From the NCBI GenBank assembly GCA_002471195.1, contig DKPN01000032.1, positions 4,086-68,085 of the forward strand: a stretch of DNA of 64,000 bases, given 5' to 3'. Under the pieces are notes generated by a model. It was not told where the DNA came from and did no database searches. It saw only the letters and a program-made list of their open reading frames with translations. Shown here piece by piece: positions 44,260-54,006 of this stretch (position 1 is the first letter of the stretch; each line of letters opens with the position of its first letter). This DNA comes from Bacteroides sp. UBA7333 (GTDB taxonomy: Bacteria; Bacteroidota; Bacteroidia; Bacteroidales; Bacteroidaceae). Position numbers and translations under genes: made by a program.

Positions 44260-45639
44260 ATGACTATGTTTAATAAGGAGACATATAAACAGCGCCGCGA
44301 AGTGCTGAAACAAAAAATGGGCTCAGGAGTACTTTTATTCTTGGGTAACGATGATTATGGGTTAAATTATGGCGGCAATACGTTTCGTTATCGTCAGGAT
44401 TCTACTTTCCTTTATTATTTCGGTTTGTCTTTTTCGGGTCTATCGGCTATTATTGATATTGATGCCGACAAGGAAATTATTTTTGGTGATGAATTGACAA
44501 TCGATGATATCATTTGGATGGGAACGCAACCCTCTTTGAAAGAAAAAAGTCATAGAGTAGGCGTAGAGCATACGATGCCTTCAACAGAAATTGCGAACTT
44601 TCTACATCGATGTGTACAAGAACGTAAAACAATACACTATTTACCTCCCTATAGAGCTGAACATAAATTGAAATTGATGGAGTGGTTGGGCGTTCCTCCT
44701 GCACATCAAGAGGCTTGTAATAAGTTTATTCGTGCAGTAGTTAGCCAACGCAACTATAAAACGGCAGAAGAAATTGTCGAAATAGAACGTGCCTGCAATG
44801 TAACTGCCGATATGCATATTGCTGCAATGAAGGTGTTGCGCCCTGATATGTATGAATACGAGGTGGTAGCGGCCATGGAAGCTGTGGCTGCCCAACACAA
44901 TTGTCAAACTTCATTTGCAACGATTGCTACCATTAATGGTCAGACATTGCATAACCATTATCATGGCAACCAAGTGAAATCGGGCGATTTGTTTTTGATT
45001 GATGCCGGAGCCGAAACCGAAATGGGCTATGCAGGCGATATGTCGTCTACTATACCCGCTGATAAAACCTTTACGCAACGCCAACGTCAGATGGTGGAAC
45101 TGCAAAACGCGATGCATTATAGAGCTGTTGAAGCGCTTCGTCCGGGTATTAACTATATGGATGTTTATGATCTCGCAGCCTTGGAGTTAGTAGAAGGAAT
45201 GAAAGCTATCGGTTTGATGAAAGGCGATGCACACGAAGCGGTTAAAGAAGGTGCTCATGCCTTGTTTTTTCCACACGGTTTAGGTCATATGATGGGGCTT
45301 GATGTACATGATATGGAGAACTTAGGCGAAATATGGGTAGGTTATGATGGACAGCCAAAGAGCACTCAGTTTGGACGTCGTTCGCAACGTTTGGCATTGC
45401 CATTGCAACCGGGCTTTGTGTTGACTGTTGAACCGGGCATTTACTTTATTCCTGAGTTAATAGACCAATGGAGAGCCGAAGGCAAACATAACGATTTTAT
45501 CAATTATGATCAGGTAGAAGGTTATAAAGATTTCGGTGGTATTCGTAATGAAGAGGATTATTTAATAACCGAAAGCGGAGCTCGTATGTTGGGCAAGAAG
45601 ATTCCTGTAACTCCCGATGAGGTAGAGGCATTGCGCTAA
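44260..45639 (+). CDS. Aminopeptidase P family protein (M24, Xaa-Pro aminopeptidase)
   Basis: 459 residues from the chosen ATG. N-terminal creatinase/prolidase-N domain (about 1-170), then a pita-bread M24 domain with the metal ligands: LFLIDAGAETEMGYAGDMSS (two Asp), ALFFPHGLGHMMGLDVHD (His), VEPGIYFIPE (Glu) and the last Glu in IRNEEDY. It removes the N-terminal residue before proline. The frame continues upstream to 44197, but the -7 box within that stretch argues for 44260 (MTMFNKE) or the ATG at 44266. Ended by a terminator. Confidence 0.93.
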   Translation: MTMFNKETYKQRREVLKQKMGSGVLLFLGNDDYGLNYGGNTFRYRQDSTFLYYFGLSFSGLSAIIDIDADKEIIFGDELTIDDIIWMGTQPSLKEKSHRVGVEHTMPSTEIANFLHRCVQERKTIHYLPPYRAEHKLKLMEWLGVPPAHQEACNKFIRAVVSQRNYKTAEEIVEIERACNVTADMHIAAMKVLRPDMYEYEVVAAMEAVAAQHNCQTSFATIATINGQTLHNHYHGNQVKSGDLFLIDAGAETEMGYAGDMSSTIPADKTFTQRQRQMVELQNAMHYRAVEALRPGINYMDVYDLAALELVEGMKAIGLMKGDAHEAVKEGAHALFFPHGLGHMMGLDVHDMENLGEIWVGYDGQPKSTQFGRRSQRLALPLQPGFVLTVEPGIYFIPELIDQWRAEGKHNDFINYDQVEGYKDFGGIRNEEDYLITESGARMLGKKIPVTPDEVEALR

Positions 45640-45654
45640 TTATAACACAAGAAA

Positions 45655-45700
45655 TAAAAAAACGCCATCTTTCAACTGAAAAATGGCGTTTTTTTATTTC
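45655..45700. terminator. Bidirectional terminator after aminopeptidase P
   Basis: AAACGCCATCTTTCA / TGAAAAATGGCGTTT stem, A7 left and T7 right. Confidence 0.85.
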
Positions 45701-45712
45701 TCCTTTTAATTA

Positions 45713-47272
45713 TTAAGAGCGTAAATCTAAAATAAAGCGTGCCCCTTTTTTGTAAGTGCTATCAAATACGAGCGAACCATTCATCTTTTTGGCTATCATT
45801 TTACAAATAGGCAGTCCTAAACCATCCCCTTTCGTTAAATCATCAATCTTTTTGAATGGTTTGAATAATTGTGATTGCATCTCTTGAGATACACCACTGC
45901 CCGTGTCGGATACGATGAATTGATGCAAATGGGCACCACGCTTTTTAAACTCTAACCGAATAGTACCTTCATTGGTATGCGATACTGCATTTTGTAATAG
46001 ATGTATTAATATTCTAGATAACTGTTCTTTATTAGCTTCGATCTCAATTTTCGGAACTTCAATATTGAGGATTACCTCATTTTTAATATTCGGTGTCACT
46101 TTTTCGGCTATACCATCACAAAAGCTTTTGACATTAATCGATTGAGTTTCGTACAGCTTGTCGGCCGATAATTCGAGTTCCGATAACTCATCAATATGAT
46201 TGAGGTAATTTTTTATAGCGTCCGACTGCTGAAGAATTTGTTGTTTTTCTATATTGAAATTAGCCGGGAGTTGCGATGCTACTTCTGAAAAATTGCTGAG
46301 TGAGGGTTGTAGGTGTGTTGATATATTATGAATAAACTGCGATTTTAACTCACTAAACTCTTGAAGCGAGCTGATGCGTCGTTTACAACGATGGTTGTTG
46401 GCTTTGAGTCGCATTTGATTTATGAAAAGTAATATCAGTAAAAATGTAATGATGCCTAATAAGATACACGTGCCAACAATAATAAACAGTCGGTAGGAGA
46501 GCTGATCTTCTTTATCCGACATATGAAATAAAACCTCTCCGTACTTTTCTTCTAACTTTGTAATTTTATCTTGTGCCTCAATGTTTTGAATAGAGTCATT
46601 CCATACCATATAGTTTTTATAGATATGATCCATCATTTGGCTATTATTCATTTGGAGCGACATGTCGATTAAACTTCGAAAATAACCATTTACCTCCTCG
46701 TATTCTTGGCGTTGATTATAGAAGTCTATTAATCGGTTAAATGCACTATCGCCCGCGTTGTTTTTTCCATACATGTAGTCGTATGCCGATTGCATGTAAA
46801 GTAAATTGTTGTCGATTGTGGTATCTTGCATTGCCACTGCCAGCGCTTGTAATCGAGTAAGTTGAGCATCCGATTGTACTTGATTTTTAAGCTTCATATT
46901 GAGCATGAATCGCTCTTTCGCAACATTAAAATAGTTCACATTTTGAAGTTGTCCACTCTTTGTGGCTGCTATACCAATTACTTTGGTTATCTCTTTATAC
47001 CATTCGAATGCTTCTTTATATTGCGATGCTGCGATACATATATTAGCCGCCTCCATACCACAATCAATTGCTGCTTGATATAGATTTTGAGTTGAATACT
47101 CTCCAAACACTTTGCTATATAGATGAAGTGCCTTTTTGTATTCTTTTTTGTTAGCCAGTTGATGCGCTTGTGTTTGCTGTTCTTTAATTTTACTAAGCGG
47201 CATTTGTGCCATCAAATTATTTATACTCAGTAATAAAACTAATAATATGTTGAGGATCACTTTTTTCTTCAT
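45713..47272 (-). CDS. TPR-containing sensor histidine-kinase-like protein with altered H-box
   Basis: 519 residues: signal peptide (about 1-23, LLSINNLMAQ), periplasmic TPR-type helices (about 30-240), one membrane segment (about 265-288, LFIIVGTCILLGIITFLLIL), then a cytoplasmic kinase part. Where HisKA domains read SHE(I)RTP the sequence is FIHNISTHLQPSLSNF: Thr is at the usual phospho-His position and His one residue later. The ATPase domain is intact, with N-box LLQNAVSHT, G1 SDTGSGV and G2 GDGLGLPICK. No response regulator is adjacent. The frame reaches a TTG at 47296, but this lies in a TATTTTTG -7 box (47294-47301), so the ATG at 47272 is used. Its partner and function are unknown. 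Confidence 0.85.
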   Translation of the reverse strand: MKKKVILNILLVLLLSINNLMAQMPLSKIKEQQTQAHQLANKKEYKKALHLYSKVFGEYSTQNLYQAAIDCGMEAANICIAASQYKEAFEWYKEITKVIGIAATKSGQLQNVNYFNVAKERFMLNMKLKNQVQSDAQLTRLQALAVAMQDTTIDNNLLYMQSAYDYMYGKNNAGDSAFNRLIDFYNQRQEYEEVNGYFRSLIDMSLQMNNSQMMDHIYKNYMVWNDSIQNIEAQDKITKLEEKYGEVLFHMSDKEDQLSYRLFIIVGTCILLGIITFLLILLFINQMRLKANNHRCKRRISSLQEFSELKSQFIHNISTHLQPSLSNFSEVASQLPANFNIEKQQILQQSDAIKNYLNHIDELSELELSADKLYETQSINVKSFCDGIAEKVTPNIKNEVILNIEVPKIEIEANKEQLSRILIHLLQNAVSHTNEGTIRLEFKKRGAHLHQFIVSDTGSGVSQEMQSQLFKPFKKIDDLTKGDGLGLPICKMIAKKMNGSLVFDSTYKKGARFILDLRS

Positions 47273-47394
47273 AACCAAATGATTTATTAAATACAAAAAT
47301 AGAATAAAAATGTTATAGAATACTACGGTTTGGCCAAAAAAGTGTTGGACAGATGGATGTTAGTTGAATTGATTTTAACATCTTGATTGAAAAC

Positions 47395-47433
47395 AAAAAC
47401 TCCCAAGCACCTATCGATGAACTTGGGAGTTTA
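47395..47433 (-). terminator. Terminator of the nucleoside kinase gene
   Basis: AAACTCCCAAG / CTTGGGAGTTT stem followed on the minus strand by TTTTTGTTTTC. Confidence 0.8.
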
Positions 47434-47439
47434 AGATCA

Positions 47440-49113
47440 TTAATATTTAAAACTACTTCCGCCTAAGAACTCTCGTAAAAGTGAGGTAGGTGGTATTTCA
47501 TTGTCTTGAATCGGTGCAAAATACTTGACAAACTTTAATAAGCGGTTGGCTTCGGCATACTCCGGACAATTGCGTGGTACACTCATTAATATTGGTTCGG
47601 CATGTAGTCTGAGCACTGCAATTTCATAGATTAGAGCCGAGTTGAACATTACATCGGCATTCTCTTGATATGGAAATATCCATTTGTCTTCACCGGCTCT
47701 CACGCTTTGCCATCTCGAAATAGTTTCGCGTGCCGAATATCCGCGATAGTTAAAGTCGCGAATAATACGACGTAGCAAACGATTGTCGGAGGTAGGAATC
47801 CAGTTGTGGTCATCGAGTGATATCGATGTTAATGCCGAAGCATATATTTTGAATATATTTTCTTTGGGAATGCTTCTTACCAAATCGGGATTTAAGGCAT
47901 GAATACCTTCTAATATCAAAATAGTGCTATCTTTCAATTTTAATTTATCGCCTCTGTACTCTTTCTTGCCAAGCATGAAGTTGAAAGTGGGCAATTCTAC
48001 TTCCTCACCACGAAGCAGTGCCTGCAATTGATCATTGAATAACTTCAAATCGAGTGCCTGAAATGACTCATAATCGTAATTGCCATTGTCATCCTTGGGT
48101 GTTTGCTCTCTTTCTACAAAATAGTTATCGAGCGATACGGGATACGGACGTAGTCCATTGGCCATTAATTGTACCGAGAGCCGTTTGCTAAAAGTGGTTT
48201 TACCCGATGATGAGGGTCCGGCTATCAATACCAATTTAACTCGGTCGCCATTGCTTCCCCGATCGTGTATCGTATCGGCTATTTGTGCAATCTTTTTTTC
48301 TTGTAAGGCTTCGCCCACCTTTATCAAATCGGTAGCATGCCCCTTTCGACAGGCCAAATTGAAATCGCCTACCGTGTTGAGACGCATAATATAATTCCAG
48401 TGAACAAACTCTTTAAATACATCCAACATCTTTTCTTGTTTTACCACCTCTTCTAATTTACTAGGATCATTACGATTGGGGATACGCAATAAAATACCAT
48501 CATAATATTTTACAACATCAAATAGATGAATGTATCCTGTGCTGGGCAAAAGGCTTCCATAATAATAGTCTACCGTGTCGCCAAGGTTGTAATAATAGGT
48601 ATAAATCGAATCGGATGTTTCGAGCAATTTAACTTTATCCATCATGTCTTGTTCGCGAAATATCTCTACTGCATCTTCGGTATGACACTCGGTGCGACGA
48701 AAGGGAATATTTTCATCGATAATCTCTTGCATCTTTGTCTTGATGCGGTCAATATCTTCGTTGGTGATTTCTCTTCCGATGCGCAAATTGCAGAAGTAAC
48801 CTTTCGAAACAGGATGCTCCACATATAGTTTCCCTTCCGGTAAGACCTCTCTAACCGCTTTATACATTACGAAACAGAGCGAACGAACATAGGTGCGCAT
48901 ACCCGAAGCATCGGTGATATCAAGAAACTCCACATCTTTATTATTATAGAGTCTAAATGTTAATCCTTCGGAGCAGTTATTGACTTTTGCGCTGACAATT
49001 TGATAGGGTAATTTGAAATTAAAACCATGATAAACATCTAAAAGTGTTGAACCAATCTCAAATTCCTTGTATTTATTAATATTTTTGCAATATATTTGCA
49101 ACATCTGTTTCAT
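47440..49113 (-). CDS. Uridine kinase-like nucleoside kinase with tRNA-synthetase-like N-terminus
   Basis: 557 residues. C-terminal half: P-loop kinase of the uridine/phosphoribulokinase type (VLIAGPSSSGKTTFSKRLSV near residue 290, SLDNYFVEREQTP, EGIHALNPDLV). N-terminal half: TGS-like start (about 1-65) followed by a ThrRS/AlaRS second-additional-domain-like part (HPVSKGYFCNLRIGREITNE, RRTECHTEDAVEIF). This fusion is known in Bacteroidota and Firmicutes as 'nucleoside kinase'. Phosphorylation of a pyrimidine nucleoside is inferred from the kinase domain. It is divergent from the Na/Pi gene (87-base gap). Confidence 0.9.
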   Translation of the reverse strand: MKQMLQIYCKNINKYKEFEIGSTLLDVYHGFNFKLPYQIVSAKVNNCSEGLTFRLYNNKDVEFLDITDASGMRTYVRSLCFVMYKAVREVLPEGKLYVEHPVSKGYFCNLRIGREITNEDIDRIKTKMQEIIDENIPFRRTECHTEDAVEIFREQDMMDKVKLLETSDSIYTYYYNLGDTVDYYYGSLLPSTGYIHLFDVVKYYDGILLRIPNRNDPSKLEEVVKQEKMLDVFKEFVHWNYIMRLNTVGDFNLACRKGHATDLIKVGEALQEKKIAQIADTIHDRGSNGDRVKLVLIAGPSSSGKTTFSKRLSVQLMANGLRPYPVSLDNYFVEREQTPKDDNGNYDYESFQALDLKLFNDQLQALLRGEEVELPTFNFMLGKKEYRGDKLKLKDSTILILEGIHALNPDLVRSIPKENIFKIYASALTSISLDDHNWIPTSDNRLLRRIIRDFNYRGYSARETISRWQSVRAGEDKWIFPYQENADVMFNSALIYEIAVLRLHAEPILMSVPRNCPEYAEANRLLKFVKYFAPIQDNEIPPTSLLREFLGGSSFKY

Positions 49114-49200
49114 AAGCAGTAAAGTGTTAAAATGATTAAGGTATCGATTAAAATATACCTTCTATTATACTTAAACAAGAAAATATTAAATTAAAAATTA

Positions 49201-50907
49201 ATGGAGTATACTTTTTATGATTTTTTAAAGCTAATAGGCTCTTTGGGATTATTCCTTTATGGAATGAAGATCATGAGCGAAGGCTTACAAAAAATCGCCG
49301 GTGATCGCTTACGCAGTATTTTAACAGCGATGACAACCAATAGGGTGACCGGTATGCTAACGGGAGTGTTAATCACAGCACTGATTCAATCTTCATCGGC
49401 AACTACGGTAATGGTAGTAAGTTTTGTAAATGCCGGTTTGCTTACGCTAACAGAATCAATCACCGTCATTATGGGAGCCAACATCGGAACTACGGTCACG
49501 GCATGGATTATTTCAATCTTCGGATTTAAAGTCGATATGGCTGCTTTCGCACTTCCGCTACTCGCTATCGCATTTCCACTTATTTTTTCAAATAAAAGCC
49601 GACGAAAGTCAATAGGCGAATTTATTTTTGGTTTTTCTTTCCTGTTTATGGGACTCTCGTTCCTCAAGGGCAATGCACCCGACTTAAATGCAAATCCAGA
49701 TATGTTGGCATTTGTGCAGAACTACACCAACATGGGATTCTTCTCCATTATTATCTTTCTTTTTATTGGTACCATTTTAACAATGATTGTACAGGCATCG
49801 GCAGCTACGATGGCTATTACACTTATTATGTGTGCCAATGGCTGGATTAGTTTGGAGTTGGGCGCAGCTTTGGTGTTGGGCGAAAACATAGGTACTACCA
49901 TTACCGCCAATCTAGCAGCTCTTGCAGCCAATACACAAGCTAAACGTGCAGCCATGGCTCACTTGGTATTCAATATCTTTGGTGTAATATGGGTCTTGGT
50001 ATTGTTTCATCCTTTTATGGAACTGGTCAATTGGGTGGTCGATACCTTCTTTTTTACAGAAAACCCACAAGTGATGATTTCCTATAAGCTTTCTGCTTTC
50101 CATTCTATATTCAATATTTGCAATGTATTTGTATTGATATGGGCTGTGAAATTGATTGAGCGTACCGTTTGTGCCATTATTCATCCTAAAGAAGAAGATG
50201 ACGAGCCTCGTTTACGTTTTATTTCAGGAGGTATGTTATCGACTGCCGAACTTTCTATTTTGCAAGGTCGCAAAGAAATTCATCTTTATGCCGAACGCGT
50301 ACATCGCATGTTTAACATGATAAAAGATTTAATCCACACCGAAAAGGATGATGATTTTAATAAGCTCTATAGCCGTATCGAGAAATACGAAAGTATCAGT
50401 GATAATATGGAGGTAGAAATTGCCAATTACTTGAATCAAGTTTCGGAAGGACGATTGAGTTCAGAGAGTAAATTGCAGATTAGAGCTATGTTGCGCGAAG
50501 TTACCGAGATTGAGAGCATTGGTGATAGCTGTTATAACTTAGCGCGTACGGTGAACCGTCGTAAAACTGCTAATGTGGATTTTACTGAAAAGCAGTACGA
50601 ACATATACACTTTATGATGAAACTCACCGATGAGGCTTTAGACCAAATGGTGAAAGTGATTGCTAAAAACGAACATCAAAGTGTAGATGTAAATAAAACG
50701 TTCAATATAGAAAACGAAATCAATAATTACCGTAATCAGTTGAAAACTCAAAATATTCTTGATGTCAATAATAAAGAGTACAACTATCAAACCGGTGTCT
50801 ATTACATGGATTTTATTGCTGAGTGCGAAAAACTAGGCGATTATGTGGTCAATGTAGTTGAGGCAAGCAAAGACATTAAAGATAAAACGGTACATAGAAA
50901 CGTTTAA
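49201..50907 (+). CDS. Na+/phosphate cotransporter family protein with PhoU-like tail
   Basis: 568 residues. Two inverted transport repeats: the first has ALIQSSSATTVMVVSFVNAG and MGANIGTTVTAW, the second MIVQASAATMAITLIMCANG and GENIGTTITANLAALAA. These are the paired QSSS-type and GANIGTT motifs of NptA/YjbB transporters. From about 340 the sequence is cytoplasmic and helical, with a PhoU-like bundle (MLREVTEIESIGDSCYNLAR). Phosphate uptake or efflux is implied; the direction is uncertain. Ended by a bidirectional terminator shared with rubredoxin. Confidence 0.94.
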   Translation: MEYTFYDFLKLIGSLGLFLYGMKIMSEGLQKIAGDRLRSILTAMTTNRVTGMLTGVLITALIQSSSATTVMVVSFVNAGLLTLTESITVIMGANIGTTVTAWIISIFGFKVDMAAFALPLLAIAFPLIFSNKSRRKSIGEFIFGFSFLFMGLSFLKGNAPDLNANPDMLAFVQNYTNMGFFSIIIFLFIGTILTMIVQASAATMAITLIMCANGWISLELGAALVLGENIGTTITANLAALAANTQAKRAAMAHLVFNIFGVIWVLVLFHPFMELVNWVVDTFFFTENPQVMISYKLSAFHSIFNICNVFVLIWAVKLIERTVCAIIHPKEEDDEPRLRFISGGMLSTAELSILQGRKEIHLYAERVHRMFNMIKDLIHTEKDDDFNKLYSRIEKYESISDNMEVEIANYLNQVSEGRLSSESKLQIRAMLREVTEIESIGDSCYNLARTVNRRKTANVDFTEKQYEHIHFMMKLTDEALDQMVKVIAKNEHQSVDVNKTFNIENEINNYRNQLKTQNILDVNNKEYNYQTGVYYMDFIAECEKLGDYVVNVVEASKDIKDKTVHRNV

Positions 50908-50921
50908 TATCCGATTTTACG

Positions 50922-50970
50922 AAAAGCATAAAAGCCTAAGTTGAATATCAACTCAGGCTTTTATGCTTTT
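50922..50970. terminator. Bidirectional terminator between Na/Pi transporter and rubredoxin
   Basis: AAAAGCATAAAAGCCT and AGTTGA on the left pair with TCAACT and CAGGCTTTTATGCTTTT on the right with few mismatches; A/T tracts on both ends. Confidence 0.88.
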
Positions 50971-51134
50971 TATTTTTCGTATGGTTCGAAATCTTCTTTA
51001 CCAACGCCACAAAGCGGACATGTCCAATCTTCAGGGATATCTTCGAATGCAGTTCCCGGTTCAATACCATGTTCTGGATCGCCCAATTCGGGGTCGTAAA
51101 TGTATTCGCATACGGTGCAAATGTACTTTTTCAT
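50970..51134 (-). CDS. Rubredoxin
   Basis: A 54-residue gene found by reading the minus strand; ATG at 51132-51134 and TAA at 50970-50972. Start MKKYICTVCEYIYDP and end EDWTCPLCGVGKEDFEPYEK give two CxxC pairs (CTVC, CPLC), 30 residues apart, which bind one Fe. It has all the features of a small electron carrier, serving rubrerythrin, superoxide reductase or similar partners, none of which is adjacent. A TATATTTG -7 box on the minus strand is at 51166-51173. Confidence 0.97.
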   Translation of the reverse strand: MKKYICTVCEYIYDPELGDPEHGIEPGTAFEDIPEDWTCPLCGVGKEDFEPYEK

Positions 51135-51252
51135 AACAGTTTATTTTTGCTATTCAACTAAATTACAAATATAACATTTATAGGATGATGATTGTTCAAG
51201 TTGCCATGCTTTGTGTTACGATAAATTTACACCTTAAAAAAAATTAATATTC

Positions 51253-51284
51253 TTTCTTCACAATCTTTTATTATAGTACATTTG
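51253..51284 (+). promoter_or_regulatory. Promoter of the Ca2+ ATPase operon
   Basis: TACATTTG (51277-51284) 26 bases before the ATG, with TTTC at 51253-51256 (20-base spacer) as a one-mismatch -33 element. Confidence 0.5.
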
Positions 51285-51310
51285 TTTATTGAAATTATAC
51301 ACTAATTATA

Positions 51311-53998
51311 ATGGTCAACGTTGAAGATGAATATAGCTTGTCGGGACTTACCGACGAACAAGTAGAACGCAGTAGAAAGCAACATGGTGACAACCTTCTT
51401 TCGCCCCCTAAGCGTACATCTCTTTGGAAGCTTTATCTGGAAAAATTCCAAGACCCGGTTGTTCGAATTCTTCTCGTAGCAGCTCTTCTGTCACTTATCA
51501 TATCTATTATCGAAAATGAGTATGCCGAAACAATCGGTATTATATCGGCCATACTTTTGGCTACTGGCATCGGCTTCTATTTTGAATATGATGCAGCTCG
51601 AAAATTCGATGTACTGAATGCCGTAAATGAAGATACTCCCGTTAGGGTGATGCGTAATGGTAAGGTGCAAGAGGTGCCACGTCGCGATATTGTTGTGGGT
51701 GATATTGTTATACTCGAAACAGGCGAAGAGGTTCCAGCCGACGGATTATTGATAGAAGCCATTGCTTTACAGATAAATGAATCGAACTTGACGGGTGAGT
51801 TGATGGTTCATAAAACGATTGACCCAGAGCATTTCGATCATGAAGCTACCTACCCATCCAACGAAGTAATGCGCGGTACAACGGTGACCGATGGTCACGG
51901 CATGATGCGTGTCACGAAAGTAGGCGATGCTACAGAGATTGGTAAAGTGGCGCATTTAAGTACTGAAGAGAGCATTGAAGAGACACCACTCAATATTCAA
52001 CTTACCAAACTTGCAAGTTTAATCGGTAAGATAGGTTTCACGATTGCTACCCTTGTTTTTTTAATATTTGCCTCACGTGATGTTTACTTCTATTTAACCA
52101 CCAACGACTTGGTGGATTGGCATCAATATTTGGCATTGGCAAAAATCATATTAAAATACTTCATGATTGCCGTTACACTTATTGTGGTAGCTGTGCCCGA
52201 AGGTTTGCCAATGAGTGTCACGTTGAGTCTGGCTTTAAATATGCGCCGTATGTTGTCTACCAACAACTTGGTGCGTAAGATGCATGCCAGCGAAACGATG
52301 GGTGCCATTACAGTTATTTGTAGCGATAAAACCGGTACGTTGACACAGAATTTAATGCAGGTGCATAAAGCCGATTTCTTTGGTATTGCACATGGTGATA
52401 ACCTAACCGACAGTACATACAGCCATCTTATAGAAGAGGCTTTGGCCACTAACTCTACCGCTTTTTTAGAAGAAAATAAAAACGGAAACGGCTTAAAAGG
52501 GGTGGGCAATCCTACCGAAGCAGCGCTTTTGCTTTGGTTGCACTCTAAGGGGATCGATTACTTAAATATACGAGAGCATACACCTATTGTCGATCAGTTG
52601 ACCTTCTCGACCGAGCGCAAATACATGGCTACTTTGGTTGATTCGAAAGTGATAGGCAAGCGAGTGCTTTATGTGAAAGGAGCTCCCGAAATCGTAATGC
52701 CAAAATGCAAAGATGTATATCTCGACGGTACAAAAGTGCCCATAAGCCAACGTAAGGCAGCTATCGAAGAGCAATTGTTGAACTATCAGAAGCAAGCCAT
52801 GCGCACTTTAGGATTCGCTTTTATGATTGTTGACGGCGATTTGCCTGCTACCTGCGAAGAGTTGTTGAGTCGCGATGAACTCGATTTTATGGGCATTGCA
52901 GCCATTAGCGATCCTGTAAGAGCAGATGTGGCCGATGCAATTAATGAATGCAATAGTGCCGGAGTAGCCGTAAAAATAGTAACCGGCGACACTTCGATTA
53001 CTGCTACCGAGATAGCTCGTCAAGTAGGCATCTGGACAGCAAATGATACGGCTGCCAATCAAATTACCGGTCCCGAGTTTGGAGCGTTGACCGATGAGCA
53101 GGCCCTCGAAAGAGTAAAAGATATTAAAATCATGTCGCGAGCACGTCCTAGCGACAAGCAGCGTTTGGTGCGCCTTCTTCAACAAAAAGGCGAGGTAGTA
53201 GCTGTAACCGGCGACGGAACCAACGATGCACCTGCACTTAACTTTGCTCAAGTAGGATTATCTATGGGATCGGGCACCTCGGTTGCTAAAGAGGCCAGCG
53301 ATATAACACTTCTCGACGACTCGTTTAATAGCATCAGCACTGCCATCATGTGGGGTCGTTCGTTATACAAAAACATCCAACGCTTTATTGTATTTCAGCT
53401 CACTATCAATTTCGTGGCACTGATGATTGTGTTGCTCGGCTCGTTTACAGGCGATTCGTTGCCACTTACTGTAACCCAAATGTTATGGGTAAACCTTATC
53501 ATGGATACATTCGCTGCCTTGGCTTTAGCTTCAATACCTCCGAGCAAAGAGGTGATGAACGAAAAACCACGCAGCAGTAATGCCTTTATCATCACGCGTC
53601 CTATGCGTTGGAATATCTTTGGTGTAGGTACAATGTTTCTGATTGTATTATTAGGATTGCTGTATTACTTCAAAGGTCTTCCCGATGGAGTAAACACATA
53701 TCGACTGACTATATTTTTTACCTTCTTTGTACTATTACAATTCTGGAATTTACTCAATGCAAGAGTGATGGGTACCAACCATTCTGCCTTTAAAGGTTTG
53801 TTCAAATCGTATGGCACTCTTCTTGTTTTGGCTCTCATATTGGCAGGGCAAATTTTGATAGTACAGTTTGGAGGCGATGTCTTTCGCACTGTGCCACTCA
53901 ACTGGCAAACATGGCTGTTGTTATTGGCATCATCGTCGTTTGTACTTTGGATAGGCGAAGCCATACGAATGGTTCGTCGTATAATGAACATAAAATAA
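51311..53998 (+). CDS. PMCA-type calcium-translocating P-type ATPase
   Basis: 895-residue P2-type ATPase. N-terminal cation-ATPase domain (LTDEQVERSRKQHGDNLLSP), A domain, TM4 Ca-binding VAVPEGLPMSVTLSLALNM, phosphorylated Asp in ICSDKTGTLTQN, N domain to about 560, KIVTGD and VTGDGTNDAPAL hinge motifs, and six C-terminal membrane helices with WVNLIMDTFAALALAS. It is close to the PMCA type (one Ca site). The A-domain loop reads LTGELMVHK; the usual TGES has Leu in place of Ser. It precedes HAD and ribF genes by 8 and 4 bases, so they are probably co-transcribed. Ca2+ export from the cytoplasm is the expected role. Confidence 0.94.
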   Translation: MVNVEDEYSLSGLTDEQVERSRKQHGDNLLSPPKRTSLWKLYLEKFQDPVVRILLVAALLSLIISIIENEYAETIGIISAILLATGIGFYFEYDAARKFDVLNAVNEDTPVRVMRNGKVQEVPRRDIVVGDIVILETGEEVPADGLLIEAIALQINESNLTGELMVHKTIDPEHFDHEATYPSNEVMRGTTVTDGHGMMRVTKVGDATEIGKVAHLSTEESIEETPLNIQLTKLASLIGKIGFTIATLVFLIFASRDVYFYLTTNDLVDWHQYLALAKIILKYFMIAVTLIVVAVPEGLPMSVTLSLALNMRRMLSTNNLVRKMHASETMGAITVICSDKTGTLTQNLMQVHKADFFGIAHGDNLTDSTYSHLIEEALATNSTAFLEENKNGNGLKGVGNPTEAALLLWLHSKGIDYLNIREHTPIVDQLTFSTERKYMATLVDSKVIGKRVLYVKGAPEIVMPKCKDVYLDGTKVPISQRKAAIEEQLLNYQKQAMRTLGFAFMIVDGDLPATCEELLSRDELDFMGIAAISDPVRADVADAINECNSAGVAVKIVTGDTSITATEIARQVGIWTANDTAANQITGPEFGALTDEQALERVKDIKIMSRARPSDKQRLVRLLQQKGEVVAVTGDGTNDAPALNFAQVGLSMGSGTSVAKEASDITLLDDSFNSISTAIMWGRSLYKNIQRFIVFQLTINFVALMIVLLGSFTGDSLPLTVTQMLWVNLIMDTFAALALASIPPSKEVMNEKPRSSNAFIITRPMRWNIFGVGTMFLIVLLGLLYYFKGLPDGVNTYRLTIFFTFFVLLQFWNLLNARVMGTNHSAFKGLFKSYGTLLVLALILAGQILIVQFGGDVFRTVPLNWQTWLLLLASSSFVLWIGEAIRMVRRIMNIK

Positions 53999-54006
53999 TA
54001 AGTGTA

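Noticed and set aside
53911..54006. Longer start for the HAD hydrolase overlapping the Ca2+ ATPase
   Set aside because: The extension overlaps the ATPase by 88 bases; the ATG at 54007 begins directly before the HAD motif and 8 bases after the ATPase stop.
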